64,000 bases of DNA from Naegleria lovaniensis. Its lineage: Eukaryota; Heterolobosea; Eutetramitea; Acrasida; Naegleriidae. Each line of letters starts with the position of its first letter. Positions within the stretch are counted from its first letter, which is position 1. The stretch spans positions 186,001 to 250,000 of the forward strand of contig NW_025407827.1 of the NCBI RefSeq assembly GCF_003324165.1, given 5' to 3'. The notes below the pieces were generated by a model that worked only from the letters and a program-made list of their open reading frames with translations, had not been told where the DNA came from and did not search any database. Positions 10,913 through 23,000 of the stretch are shown here, one piece after another. The position numbers and the translations under genes were made by a program.

Positions 10913-11248
10913 TAATATTCACTGTAGTGACAAGTATGATTTGGAGCAAGCCCTTTGCCAAGACAATAATACCAATTCACTTGAGCGATTTCACTAAATG
11001 TGGCCAAGAATGAAACCTGAAGGTTTTGACGCAAATGAGACCACTAGACGATCATCATCATTGCCAACATTAGAATTAGACATACACCCAACTATTCTGG
11101 TATTGATAGTTGAAATATTTGGCTGATAGGTCACTGATACGTTCTAATGATATCAAATAATTATTTGTCAAATTACAATATAATTCAATGTTTGTGTAAT
11201 ATATTACGAGCATATGTACATCACTTTTGGCCATCTCATGACCTATCG
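10913..11248. other. Convergent 3' flanks
   Basis: 336 bp between the ends of PEX3 and the DCN1-like gene. AT-rich; no gene or notable structure seen. Confidence 0.4.
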
Positions 11249-12049
11249 CTATTGTTCATTCTTCTTTTGCAATAGCATTGTACACCAATCGTCAACAATC
11301 ACTGGCCATGCATCACCAGCATCATATTTCGTTAGATCATCACCAACGTTATGGACAAAGTCAATAAATAAATCCCAAGAATCTTTTTGGATTGCTCTCT
11401 TGTACGTGTTCTCGACATAATCACACCATTCGTTAATCTTTTTGTATCTGTCACTAAGAATTAAACGCCATGTTGCAGATGCCATCTCTGCTGACATGCT
11501 CTTTGCTGATGGTTCCTTTGAATATTGATAGCACCAAATATAAAACTTTTTAAACTCTGCATTGTTATTAGTGATTGGTTGTTCCCAGGTTGGTGCTTTG
11601 CTTTTAATGTCCTTCATCGAATAACAACCATTTCGTTTGAATCCATCAATGAATTCTTTATGCTTGATTTTATATTGTTCGGTTGCTCCGATCTTGTACA
11701 AGATAATCAACAGAATTCGTTGCTCCGGATTAATACCAATATCTTCAGCCATCTTGAGAATGCCTTCCGTTCCGATATAATCAACGTCGTCCTCATTACT
11801 TGGATCTTTTGGATCTAATGCAGCATATTGCGCATATAATTTCTCCATCTCATCTCCACTATTCACTGTTGATGTGGTAGCATTGGAAGAAGAAGGTGTT
11901 GTTTTGTTTACCGATGATGATGAATTTGAGGATGTATTATACGTGTTGGTTGTGGTATTTGTTGTTGTGTAGTTATTATTGTTTTTAGTCGTAGTAGTAG
12001 TTGTTGTTGTAGAAGACGAATTGTTATGTTTAGAGGATGAACCGCCCAT
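11249..12049 (-). CDS. DCN1/DCUN1D-like cullin neddylation factor
   Basis: Single exon, 266 residues. The C-terminal 190 residues match the PONY domain of DCN1 proteins: LYAQYAALDPKDP, DYIGTEGILKMAEDIGI, EFIDGFKRNGC, LSDRYKKINEWCDYVE, IQKDSWDLFIDFVHNVGDDL and DAWPVIVDDW. These bind UBC12 and cullins and promote transfer of NEDD8. The N-terminus is a low-complexity Thr/Asn/Ser tract starting MGGSSSK, an N-myristoylation consensus like that of animal DCUN1D3, so membrane recruitment of cullin neddylation is likely. The pairing with an F-box protein in the same window fits an active SCF system. Confidence 0.85.
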   Translation of the reverse strand: MGGSSSKHNNSSSTTTTTTTTKNNNNYTTTNTTTNTYNTSSNSSSSVNKTTPSSSNATTSTVNSGDEMEKLYAQYAALDPKDPSNEDDVDYIGTEGILKMAEDIGINPEQRILLIILYKIGATEQYKIKHKEFIDGFKRNGCYSMKDIKSKAPTWEQPITNNNAEFKKFYIWCYQYSKEPSAKSMSAEMASATWRLILSDRYKKINEWCDYVENTYKRAIQKDSWDLFIDFVHNVGDDLTKYDAGDAWPVIVDDWCTMLLQKKNEQ

Positions 12050-12497
12050 CTTTGATCAAGAAACAATGATGTTGTTGTTGGAATCGGAGAGAGAGATTTT
12101 TGATGCTTCTGCTGCTGGTGTATGACGAAAGAGTTTTTTTTTGGTATTTGTATTTTTCAATAACTCTGAGAATGATGATGGATTCGATGGTCAGTGTGTG
12201 GTGAATATTAGAGAGAAGGTTTGAAAGGAAATGTAATGAATCGAGATGCGTTTCAACGTTCGAGTGCCACGTCGTGGTTGGGTTCTATTGTTTTTGATGA
12301 AAGAAGAAAAAGGGGAAGTTGGAACTCTATCACGAGAACATTTAAGCCTTGTTACAAAACCAAAACACATCCAACGACCATCAAGATCGATGAGGCAAGT
12401 GTTCTCTTATTGTCTTGGAAAGAGATGGGAAATCTTGTTGTTGAAAATCCTTTTGTAGATCCGATCCTGAAACACAAATATCTCAACATTAAAAAAA
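12050..12497. other. Divergent promoter region (DCN1-like / OSCA-like)
   Basis: 448 bp between divergent genes. It contains an open frame from 12221, but composition and content do not support a protein. It ends in an A-run directly before the channel start codon. Confidence 0.4.
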
Positions 12498-15400
12498 ATG
12501 AACAAGCTTTTCATTCATCATTATGGACATTCTCTTCCGAACAAGCTTGCACTTGGAATGGCCATAATCATAATTTTATATGGATTAATATTAAACTTCA
12601 TTAGGGTAGATCAATATCCAATGAATTTTGTACAGGGTTCGTTGTTCATGGACCGATCAACAAGGCAGGATGCGAAAGTATCTGAGTCATTCACACAATC
12701 ATGGCCGCTCCGAATATATTCATCATCAGGAAAAGTGAAAACCAATACCAAATTATCATCACTTCGAACCATGAAACATATGCATTATGTGGATCTAAGT
12801 ACATTGGAAAGTGATCAACATAATCAAAACGATGAACCAAATGGAGCCAATAATGGAACCATTGTGGTGGATATGCCCCAAGGAGGAGTTGCCTTTACTA
12901 TTGTAACAAACTTGAGTGTTGGAGTTGTTTTTCTCGTATTGTTCATATTGTTTCGACCTTTTCTTCCTCTCTTCAATTTGAAAGAAAAGAAAACGCTTTT
13001 AAAAACTGTGAAAGAAAATATCAGGTCTCGAAATAATTATATCAATTACAAAGATAAAGGTGGCGATATTTATCCAACAGTGGATGAAGATTTATTAGAA
13101 TCGTCCTCGATTATTAATAGAGAAAAACAGGATACCAAATTTGCAAACTTACTTGATTTTAATGAGGAAAATGACGCAGATGAAGTAGAAGAGGATGTTG
13201 AACAAACAAACACAACTATTGCAACACCAGTCAGCCTTTCAGAGTACAACTTACTTGGGTCATCGTCTCCAATTGTTGAAGATAGTCCCAGAATTTCCAT
13301 ACAACATTTGAGTCAAGCTGAAAAATTATCACAGGCTGCATCCAAATCACCACAAAGAAAATCATCCTTTGCTAAGCCTTACCAAACTAAAATGGAACGC
13401 TTTCAGGCAGCCATGATTGACTTTTGTCGCGAAAAATGGAAGTTTTTGGTAGAATTTGTGAAATTTAGTGTTGATGTGCTGCTTTCATTTGTCTCTAAAA
13501 GACACAACCATGAGGATATGGAACGCCTCTTGAATAGATATTCTAGAGATGTAGCTGTATACTTACTCTTCCAGAAGGAGTTCATCTCTGCCATGATAGT
13601 TATTAGTGCTCTTTGTGCAATAGTATTGCTACCGATCCACCTGACTCAAGAAACTGATATTGAAAACAAAAATTTTGATTTCAATGGATTTAACGTAGCT
13701 CCAAGTGACTATCCATTGTTAAAAACAACCATATCCACTGTATTGGATAGCCCATTCCTATTGTTGATCCATGTATTTCTCTCTTTTGTAGTGTCTTTCA
13801 TATTTGGCTTATTTTTGTTCAAGTTTACGAGACATGATATTGTTACCACAGAACATTATGGATCCAAGAATGAAGTGATACAAACAGAAGTCATTAGCTC
13901 GCACAGCGTGCTCGTTCAAGATTTGCCAGGCGATTTTAATAGTGAACCTCAATTTGAGAAAATGGTTCGAGGTAGGTTCAGCTAGCATAACATTGGTCTC
14001 ATGATTGGACGCATTTAACACATACGATTCAACTCATAATTAGAGGAACTATGTCCTGGGTTAAATGTAGTGAAAGCAGTACTAATTTATGGTAAGCATT
14101 TTTCTTAGCATTTGTTACTCACTGAGTTTGATAGATGTGTATGATAGAATTCAAATGCAAAACGATTATCAAGACATTTGTGATCAATTAGAACATAACG
14201 AATTTCTGCAAGATCTTCACCATGCTCATAAGAGAACATTTTGGAGATACATGTACCGTGACAGATCTAAAAAAATTGAAACACTGAAGAAACGAAAACG
14301 AGAATTACGACTTGACATGCAACATTGGGATGCAATCTATCATCGTGTTAAAAATGATGAATATGGAGCTGAGCATGACATTATACCATGTTTAAAATAT
14401 GGTTTTATAGTTTTTGAAACCACAAAAGATGCCCAAACATGTATTGATAATTATTACAAGCGTGGAGACATCAAAATGCCAATTAAGGCCTCAACTATTT
14501 CTGATTTGGATGAGAGTGGAGATGTTGTGAACATTTCTACCATTAGAACCATATCATTCCAAATTAAACAAGCATATGAGCCCAATGACATCAACTGGGA
14601 AAATATGCTCACATATACTGGATTTTGGGATGGACTTCGAAACTTCTTGATGCAATTTGTAGTCATTTTGATTTTCATTTTCTTGACCACACCGATGGCC
14701 TTGTTCTCCTCATTGGAATCTTTGACACGAATTCCCATTGTACACATTTCCTTATTCAAGTTTAAAGGTAAGTCAAGTTATTGTGTGACAGTGTGTGCTT
14801 GAATAGACAAACAAATTGAACATTATTTCATCCCAATTTCCCAATTGGAATTTAACAGAGAGTGCTGGAGAATTCGGATCAGTCATATTTCAATATACCC
14901 CAACGCTTGCTCTCCATCTCTTCTCCATTTTCCTTCCCTATGGTATCTGGTATGCTCAAGACTTTTCCAAGTTCCGATCCAAATCAAGATACATGAGAAA
15001 ACTCATTTCCAGATTATTCATTTATCTCGTACTTTCTACATTGATCATGCCAATGCTTTCATTAACCAGTTTTGATGCTTTTATCAATCTGGTTCAACAA
15101 CAAGGTAACATTTCAGAAATGCTCAGCAATATGGTAGGTGTTTTTTCATTTCGAATATCATCACACAAATCACACAAATCACACACTTGTCAAGTTTCTT
15201 CCTGGAGCTGGATCCTATTTCTTTAACTTTGTTCTTCAAACAGCTATTTTGAAGAATTGTGAAGATATTTTGAGAGTTTATAATTTAATTTATTACTTGT
15301 GGGGAACAAGATATCTACCAAAATGTAGTCCTCTTCAGAAATTGAAAGCATGTGAACTTTCTCTCTTCTACTTTGAATATGAATATCCATTCATGTTGTC

Positions 15401-16046
15401 TATTCTTGCCATTTGCATTACCAACTCACTATTTTCTCCATTGATTTTATTCTGCTGTTTATTATATCTCATTTTCAAACATTTAGTGGATCGATATGTC
15501 ATTATGTATATTTATGGACATGTCGCTGAGGGAGCTTGTCAAGGTGTGCTCACCAACAATTTTAAATCTCACCGAAAATTAATTTCACTTTTGTGTTCAC
15601 TTGTCATGGCAATTATGGCCATCTATCACGGAAGTATGACATTATTTTTTGGAATTAGAATCAAAGCCAATGCATGGTTTATTTCACATACAGTGCTTAG
15701 CGGAATTGCTTTTGCAGGAATTATGGCAGTTTGGTTTACCTATTTTACCAAAAACACAACTGCAAAGGATTTCATTCGACAACGGATATTTAAACCAATC
15801 AGAAACTTCTTCATGACAGGATCCATCACATCCTATTCCAATGGTTCACTCAATGAGGAACAGGAATTTAAGGCTGGAGATACGCATTATTATCGTTCGT
15901 ATGGTAGTGATCAAAATTCCAAAGTTAACTTTTCAACACTCACCAAACCTAAGGAAGAGTTGCTCGAACAAATGAAAAGAGCCTACGAACCTCCTTTCAA
16001 ATATTTTATTAACGAGTTGGATGCTGACAAACAACTTGTCATTTAA
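12498..16046 (+). CDS. OSCA/TMEM63 (CSC1-like) mechano/osmo-gated cation channel
   Basis: Five exons: 12498-13971, 14044-14091, 14135-14767, 14859-15133 and 15195-16046 (1093 residues). There are multiple transmembrane helices: one near the N-terminus, others around FLVLFILFRPFLPLF and FVVSFIFGLFLFKF, then a C-terminal bundle. The order matches the CSC1/OSCA family. After the third helix comes a cytosolic RRM-like region (SVLVQDLPGDF..., KYGFIVFETTKDAQTC). The pore-region helices with LMQFVVILIFIFLTTP, the signature FLPGAGSYFFNFVLQ and YLPKCSP follow. The family forms hyperosmolality- or stretch-gated Ca2+-permeable channels. A poly-charged insert of about 250 residues between helices 1 and 2 is longer than usual. 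The 43-bp second intron is very short, so its acceptor is tentative. Confidence 0.8.
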
Positions 16047-16130
16047 GTAGTAAATGAGTGTATAACACTCTAGTCAAAAAAGTAACAAGTTGTTGTTGAG
16101 TCTGGACATTTGAGCAATGCTTGACACATC

Positions 16131-18659
16131 TCAAAACTTGTTCAATGCCTTCTCCAAATACTTAGTGATGTTTGGTGAGCAATGGATACCGTCTAGGAAC
16201 AATTCTTTTTTCAAACCCTTTCCATTATTCGTGAGCAATTCATCTAAAAAGTCTAAATATCGAATACCATTCTTTGCACATTCAATCTTGAGATGAGCAT
16301 TAAACATTTTCACGGTGTCTCTGGTCATGTCGAGCACTGGAGGAGCTGGATGCACATACAAATCGTACTTTTCTTTTGCTTTCAGTAACTCCTTAATATA
16401 ATAACTGATGGTGACGGCAATACCTTCCTCAATATTTTTGTACTTGAATCTGTCAACAGAGACCCACAGCCCTTCACGGCAATCAATTTCTCCAAACATG
16501 AAAATAACTCTAGAACCTTCAGGAATGGATGCTAGACAGCTGAAATAATTTCTCTTCGGATAAAATTTGGTGTTTTCTCGCAAATGGAAACATTTACATC
16601 CTGTCACTAACTTGGTCAACAATAATTGTTTGGTTCCTTTAAAATTAATGACCTGAAAAGCAGAACTCAGTGAATGCGATTCTCCAACAAGATACATGTG
16701 ATTTTCCTCAATATTGTCAACTCCCTTAACAGGAAGAGTCTTGTACAAGTATTGCGAAAGCAATTGAGTAATGGTGCAAAAGTAGGCATGCTCGTTTCTA
16801 ATTTGTGTATTGTGCAACTCCCGCTTCATTCGTTCCTTCTCTAAAGCTTGAATAAGTTTAGGCATACATGATAGAAAACCACAAATATAGCAAATTTTCA
16901 CCACTGTAAAGCCCACAGCTAAAAAATCCAAATCTGGTTGTGTGTTTTTGTCATTCAATCGATGTTTTGCAATTGTCTCTTTCAATTCTTTCAAATTAAA
17001 AGTCTCTTCTTTCTTCCAAAAAACTGCTCCACAATCATCAATAAATGTAGTTTCCAAAGTATCTGCGTATTGTTGAGCATACTCCCCACAGTAATATTTC
17101 TGAGCTATTTTATCAGTATTTTGAAAAGGATCTTTGAGCGTATCGAGTTGATCAATTTGATTCAGGACCTGATTTGTAGGAATTATCATGGATCGAGAAA
17201 GATGATCGTTGAACGCTGTATCCATAAGTCACAACATACCTCCAATAAATGGTGTGATGAAAAATCACCACTTTTAAAATTTGGATTTTTCTCGCAAAAG
17301 GTTTTTACCTCACGCAATGCATCAGCATATCGTACATCAATTTCCAAAGTGTGAATTAAATTCAATAAATATGAGACATTGTCAGGAGCCAAGTCCAAAG
17401 CTAATTTGTACAATTCGACTGCCTCGGTAATACACGAAAATTCCTTAATAATAAGAGCCATCCATGCAACACCAGGAGCCATAGCTGGCGTCAGGTTGTT
17501 TTGGCCTTGAGAAATGTGATCAATCAGTAATTGTACTCCATTCTCAGCAACAATATCTGAAAGTAATTCTTTGGCTACCTTATTTTCTTTATCTACAACA
17601 AGGACTCGAATCAAAGCAGTGAGAGCATCCGATGGATCTTTTGACTCTCTATAAACATAGGATGCATATTCCAAAAGCGCTTCGATATTATTCTCATCTT
17701 GCTTTAGCACCGTAGCTATTAATGTAAAAGCTTGATCTTTTTCGTGTAAGTTTAGCAAGCATTTTGAAAGATCCAATTGAGCACTTGCCATGATCTGTTT
17801 CAGTTCTGCTTTTTGCTCTTCTTTCGCTACATTTTGTACTTGATCCAGAATTTTAATTGTATTCAACAAGTATTGAATACAGTCCTTGTATTGTTTTTTT
17901 CCTAAATAACATTTGGCAATCTTGTTGTGCACAGTAAAGTCTAAGGAATCCGTTTTCAGAATTTCTTGCAAATACTTTAAAGCTCTGTCGTACATATTGG
18001 CAGTTAAATAAACAGTAGCAATATTGTTGTTACACCCCATGACATCAACATTGGCTTTTTTGATTTTCTTATAGGCTTCTACGGATTGCTATTGTTGTTT
18101 GGTCGTGTGAGTGAATTTGGACAATAATATCTCTACATACTCTGTACTTTTTGGCTTGATAGAATTGAGCTGCGTTTTTAGCAAGATCTTGTAATTCTTT
18201 TTGAGATAGAATGGTTGTCTGTGGTGCAGAGGATGATGTTTTTCCTCTCTCCTCCCTACTATTACTACTACTGCTACTAGAAGACATGGTATGGCTTGTT
18301 GCATCGGATCCTGATGTTTTGGTTATTTGGCTTTGAGTGCTCATTGATGATGATGATGAGGCTTTGAGTTGATTCTCGTCGAGGCTATTCTTTTTTTCAT
18401 CGGTGGTACCTGTCTCCTCTGATGCTGTAACGATGAATATATCCATCTTATCTTTCAGAGTATGAATGGGTCTGTTGTTTTCATTCCGCAACTCAACCAA
18501 AACTTTTCCTTGTTTTTTCAATTCAAATTCATGTTCTACCCAAAACTTTAGAGCCTGTATTTGATGTTGCCGTTGTTGATTCTTATCGGTTTGCCATAGC
18601 AAAATTTTGGTTGTTTGTGTACTCTCCTCATGTACATAGATCTTGATTGTGCCAGACAT
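16131..18659 (-). CDS. TPR protein fused to a C-terminal SGNH-like domain (apparent frameshift)
   Basis: Three exons: complement(18141-18659), complement(17240-18087) and complement(16131-17168). An in-frame ATG at 18704 is an alternative start. The N-terminus is a small beta-rich segment followed by a Ser/Thr-rich linker. Exon 2 and the end of exon 1 encode TPR repeats (AAQFYQAKKYR joined to QSVEAYKKIKK, then IATVYLTANMYDRALKYLQEIL and more). The last 250 residues contain LVGESHSLSSAF, VIFMFGEIDCREG and FLDGIHCSPN. These resemble blocks I, III and V of SGNH-like hydrolases, with GESHS in place of GDSxS. The reading frame breaks at a T5 run at 18056-18060; one extra base would restore a continuous TPR. 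Function is unknown. A TPR adaptor joined to an SGNH-like enzyme, or pseudo-enzyme, is the simplest description. Confidence 0.6.
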
Positions 18660-18852
18660 TTTTTCGTGATGAGTTGTGTGTGAAATGATGACAACAGTGG
18701 GCATTCAATGAATCCAGTTAGTAATTCTATTATTAATTGTGAGACTTGAGTACACACCCTGTTCTCTTATCCAAGTGATCGAGTTGTTGTATGGGACAAG
18801 TTAGACCGCAATCATGATCAAATATTTAGAGAGAATCTCTTGAATAATAACA

Positions 18853-19608
18853 TTATACAAGATTACTTCTTGGTGCAATCTTAAAATTCAATTCTTTTCG
18901 GACCTGTTCCACAGGTTTATCCAAATAATACTTTTCAAAATAGACTGACATGAGGAAGTTGCAATTTCTTCCAGTATCAAAAGCCCAAGGAATAAACACA
19001 GTGGCTAATTCCTTCTGTTGTTCAAAAGTGAGTTGAGTGAATGGTGCTGCAGCTCCACTCAACAACGTCATGGGTAATCGGGTTTGGAAGAATTCAATCC
19101 ATTTGACAATAATTTCGGCATAGACGGATGGAGGTAAATCAGCCAACACATGGAAATAATCATGGGTTTGTCTGTATCTGAACATTATATAGGCCAGTTC
19201 TTCGTCATCCACAAAACGTACGGGAGGTCTCTCACTTGCTATAAATCCATTACTGGACATGAACTTGTAATAGGCTCCTCCAAAGGTATCTGGTGGTAAT
19301 GTTGAAATATATTCCCAAAATTGTGGATTCACCTTCTCATCAATGTTAGGACGTTCCTTGAGAATTTCGTTTCCTTGTTTCGAGAGAACCATTTGATTCC
19401 TCACATATTCCAAGGCTTGAATGCCTGTGGTTTCTCCGAGAGCACCAACCATGTCGGTTCTCAGTGGTCGGAATGCTGATATCAGAGTCGAGCCAGCAAC
19501 AATTAGTGATTTCTGAAAGAGTGATGTTGGATAGTGTGTCGAGTACAGAGGTTTGCTCACCGAGGGCGAGAAGAGAGTATCACCTGCTGCCTTCAACAAT
19601 CTGCTCAT
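18853..19608 (-). CDS. COQ4: COQ4, ubiquinone biosynthesis protein
   Basis: The start at MSRLLKAAG (19608) gives 251 residues; an upstream in-frame Met at 19728 would add 40, which could be a mitochondrial leader. The Coq4 domain is clear: YPTSLFQKSLIVAGS, GDT/GALGETTG, LPPDTFGGAYYKFM, VRFVDDEELAYIMFRYRQ. The metal-binding motif is HDYFHVLADLPPSVYAE (HDxxH then a Glu, near residue 148). COQ4 organises the CoQ synthome in the mitochondrial matrix and acts in C1 decarboxylation and hydroxylation of the ring. Divergently oriented to the unknown gene at 20071. Confidence 0.92.
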   Translation of the reverse strand: MSRLLKAAGDTLFSPSVSKPLYSTHYPTSLFQKSLIVAGSTLISAFRPLRTDMVGALGETTGIQALEYVRNQMVLSKQGNEILKERPNIDEKVNPQFWEYISTLPPDTFGGAYYKFMSSNGFIASERPPVRFVDDEELAYIMFRYRQTHDYFHVLADLPPSVYAEIIVKWIEFFQTRLPMTLLSGAAAPFTQLTFEQQKELATVFIPWAFDTGRNCNFLMSVYFEKYYLDKPVEQVRKELNFKIAPRSNLV

Positions 19609-19728
19609 TTTATTTCTGTTTATGGAAATTCGCATGACTTGTCGATGTAATATTGTAGAAACAGGAATATAATACAACAAGCTTTTGCACGTTTTTACCC
19701 AAAACTTTATTGGAAGCCTGGTTTTCAT

Positions 19729-20070
19729 TCACTACTTGAATTTTTGATGGAATGTGATATGACTTTGGTCAGCTCAATAAATTAATCCCTTTGCTCAAAT
19801 TCTTTGTCTATCGTCTTCCTGCAGTCCCTCTCAAACAGGTTAGTTTTTTAAATTTCGCAAATTAAAAAAAATTCACCGAAAAGCTTTATTATTGGGAGTG
19901 GCTGCTTTTTGAGTCAGCGTTAAATTGGTCTAAAACCAACATCACATCAGTTGAGTTTTTAGAAAAGCTGATTTTGTGTCTACAAGGTGTTGTACCTCAA
20001 TTCCGATTACTAATCCCGATCATTGATTAGTGAAAATAGAAATATATAATATAATAATTCACAGTTCATC
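19729..20070. other. Divergent promoter region (COQ4 / unknown gene)
   Basis: 342 bp, AT-rich, without a gene or strong repeat. If COQ4 starts at 19608 the untranslated gap is 462 bp. Confidence 0.4.
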
Positions 20071-23000
20071 ATGAGTAACAACAACATTACGGAAAACAAA
20101 AAACAACACAAAGAACACACAGTGTCTCCAACGGAAGAGCCAGTTTTTGGATCAGACTTGAATACAAGAGTAAATTCAGCAGCAACAATAGGTTCGCTCA
20201 AGTATCCATATCACGTCAAAAGCTTATCGGTTGAGGGATTGGAATCGTCAAATAGTTCAGATTTAAAATCAAACGAGCAATCTCAACAATCAATACAACA
20301 ACAGCAACATGGTTCTGGTCGATTTTTATCATCCATGTTTGGTTCGGTAAACCAAAATATTCAACCATCATTTCAAAAATCTACTCCTTCCTCATCTGTG
20401 ACATCTTCTGATCAAAAAGAACGAGAATGGGGAATTTTTTGTATGGAAAACAAAACAGACAAGCCAATATATTGGGGAGTCAAAGGATTGCACATTCATT
20501 GGAAAAAAGAAAACAAGCCAATAATTTTGCCGAGTAAGAGCAATCCTTTGTATGAATTTCCACCTGCTTACTACTTTTACAATCAAGAAAAAACCACTTC
20601 CTCCTCGTCAGCCCGGTTAAAAAGCCACAAACATTTTTTCTTTTCTTCATGCCATTCAGTAGATTTAACAAATGAAGGTTTGTCAGACTGGAACAACATC
20701 ATTCGATTTAAACTGGAACCAAACACATTTTGTTTAGGACGATTTCCATTTCATACATATTCTGATTATTTCATTTTGTTAGTTGGTTTACATGATTCAG
20801 AGTCAACTCGTGGCAGTCACGTAAATTGGTCAACCTCACCAAATTCCAAACCTGAAAAAGAGGACGCTTCAAAAAACGACTCCATATTCTCGAGATATTT
20901 TGGAAACACTAAAAACTCATTTATGAACTATATACCCAGAACACAGACATCAGTTGAGGTCATGGAAGAGTCCGATGACCAACCAACCTCAGAACAAAAG
21001 AAAGATCCCACTTCTACCGACAAAAAGACAACTAATAAGAAAAAACTGCCGTTTCACTGCAAGGCCTATTACATTGAACACTTTCATAATAAGGATGTAA
21101 TTTTGGCTGCAACTGTAACCAAGTCATTATTTCTTTTCAGTGACTATACCACTTTTACTCTCGAACCAATTACCTATAGATTTTTCCCAAATTACCGTCC
21201 CTGTGAGAACGCATCTGCTGAGCAGATAAAGTTATCTAACAACATCTACTTTGATGAAATTAGGGAAATTTGTATTAAGAAAGGATCCAAAAAGAAAGTG
21301 AACGAAGGGTCCTCAAGAAATGCGTTGCAATTTCATGGTTTACAAATGTACGAGGATGAAGCTAACAATACCCTACGAGAGAGTATTTTATTTTTCTTTT
21401 TATTTATGAGAAAGTTGTATGAGAGACTTAATATTTTACTTTTACTGGACGAATCTGAAATTGAGCAACCAAGTGACTTGGGTGACGATTTAGTAGAATA
21501 TCTCATGAAATTTTTGATAGGATCCAAAACAATTGTAACCCATACTGACAGCCAAAAACGAGATGTGCTCAAGTGGTTCAAATCTTGTGTAAAGTTAATT
21601 GGGTTCAACAATGGAAAAGACTCCAAAGATAATAGATATGTTTTATCTAGGAGCGATGAGTCTTTCAGTAGATCATTTGAAATGTACAAATTTAACGAAG
21701 ACAGTACTGATACAGAGGAATTTTTCAACACTGATGAAGAGGAGCAAAATAAGCAAACAAAACGACCGATTTGTCACGTTGATGGAGTTATAGTACTATC
21801 CACTGTAGGAAACAAAATGAGCAAAGATTTTAAAAACAAGCTAAAGCTTTTGGAAGGCTTTCCCACTCTTTATGTCCTTCATGGCCTTGATAAGTGCACT
21901 GACATTTATGACGCCATTAAAAGGAAGGAAAATGCTGAAATTGAAATTTCGAACCTGTACATCAACTCAAAACCATACATTGTTCAACACAAGACCATCA
22001 TGACAAAGTCACAAACAGACTCCACAGAACTTATCCTTTCACAATTTTTCCGAGAGGTCATTGACGTTGCGCTAGAGCGAGCGGCCGTTCATCACACAAA
22101 GCTCGAGTCATCCACATCCATTAATTCTGTCATGAAGCTCTTTTCGAATTCAGAAGTTAAAATTGAAATTAAGGATTTACAAGATTCTGAACAAAAACGA
22201 AACGTTTGGTTTTTCGGCCTGGACAACGAAAGAGAAACTGTTTCTGCTGCAGTGAATAGTCTTTACAATACAAAGTATTTTGCCAAATCCAAAGAAAAGA
22301 AGAAACATTCAAAACAGACGAACATTCTGGTTTGTGTGAGAAGTAGAGAGCAATTTATGAATGGAAAAGATATTATTCCAGAGAAGAAAATACAATCCAT
22401 GAATCAGTATGTTCTTGTGAAGAGAACGATCACAGACCTATGGAGCTTGAATGCAACGCTGAAGAGAAGACGTAGTACAGATAATACAGCTTCGACCATG
22501 AAAAAGTCCCATAGTTATGGAGCTCTACAGTCACTGGCGTAAGTATTTCAGCGCATCTTGATTCATGTTCGAAGCAAAACGGCATGACAACCATCATAAT
22601 TGTTAAATATGTTTCAACATGTGTCAAATGTAAAAACATAACAGACGGAAAGAACGGCTTAAACATTTGAAACCCACAATGAGAACATCCGTAGAGACAC
22701 CTCACAGTGTGAACATGCCAATCAATGAGAAGAGCATCTTTGATATTCATGCACATGATAGTAGTGACAATTCTGATACAGATTCACCTCACATGCTTCC
22801 GAAAGCACACGATGACAGTGGTGCTCTAAGTGATGATGATTTTTCAGAGAATGCCATTGTTCTCGTGAAGAATGATTCCGAAGAGGATGATCAGGTCAAA
22901 CTTAATGAGAAAAAACTCATCGATGAGAACAAAGAGTCCTCTTCGAAGAGTCGTGTCTTGCTGAACACTTCTAATTTGGAAGCAAATGATTCCAAACACA

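Noticed and set aside
12221-12604. Open frame upstream of the OSCA-like channel
   Set aside because: It overlaps the channel start in another frame, with no recognisable content.
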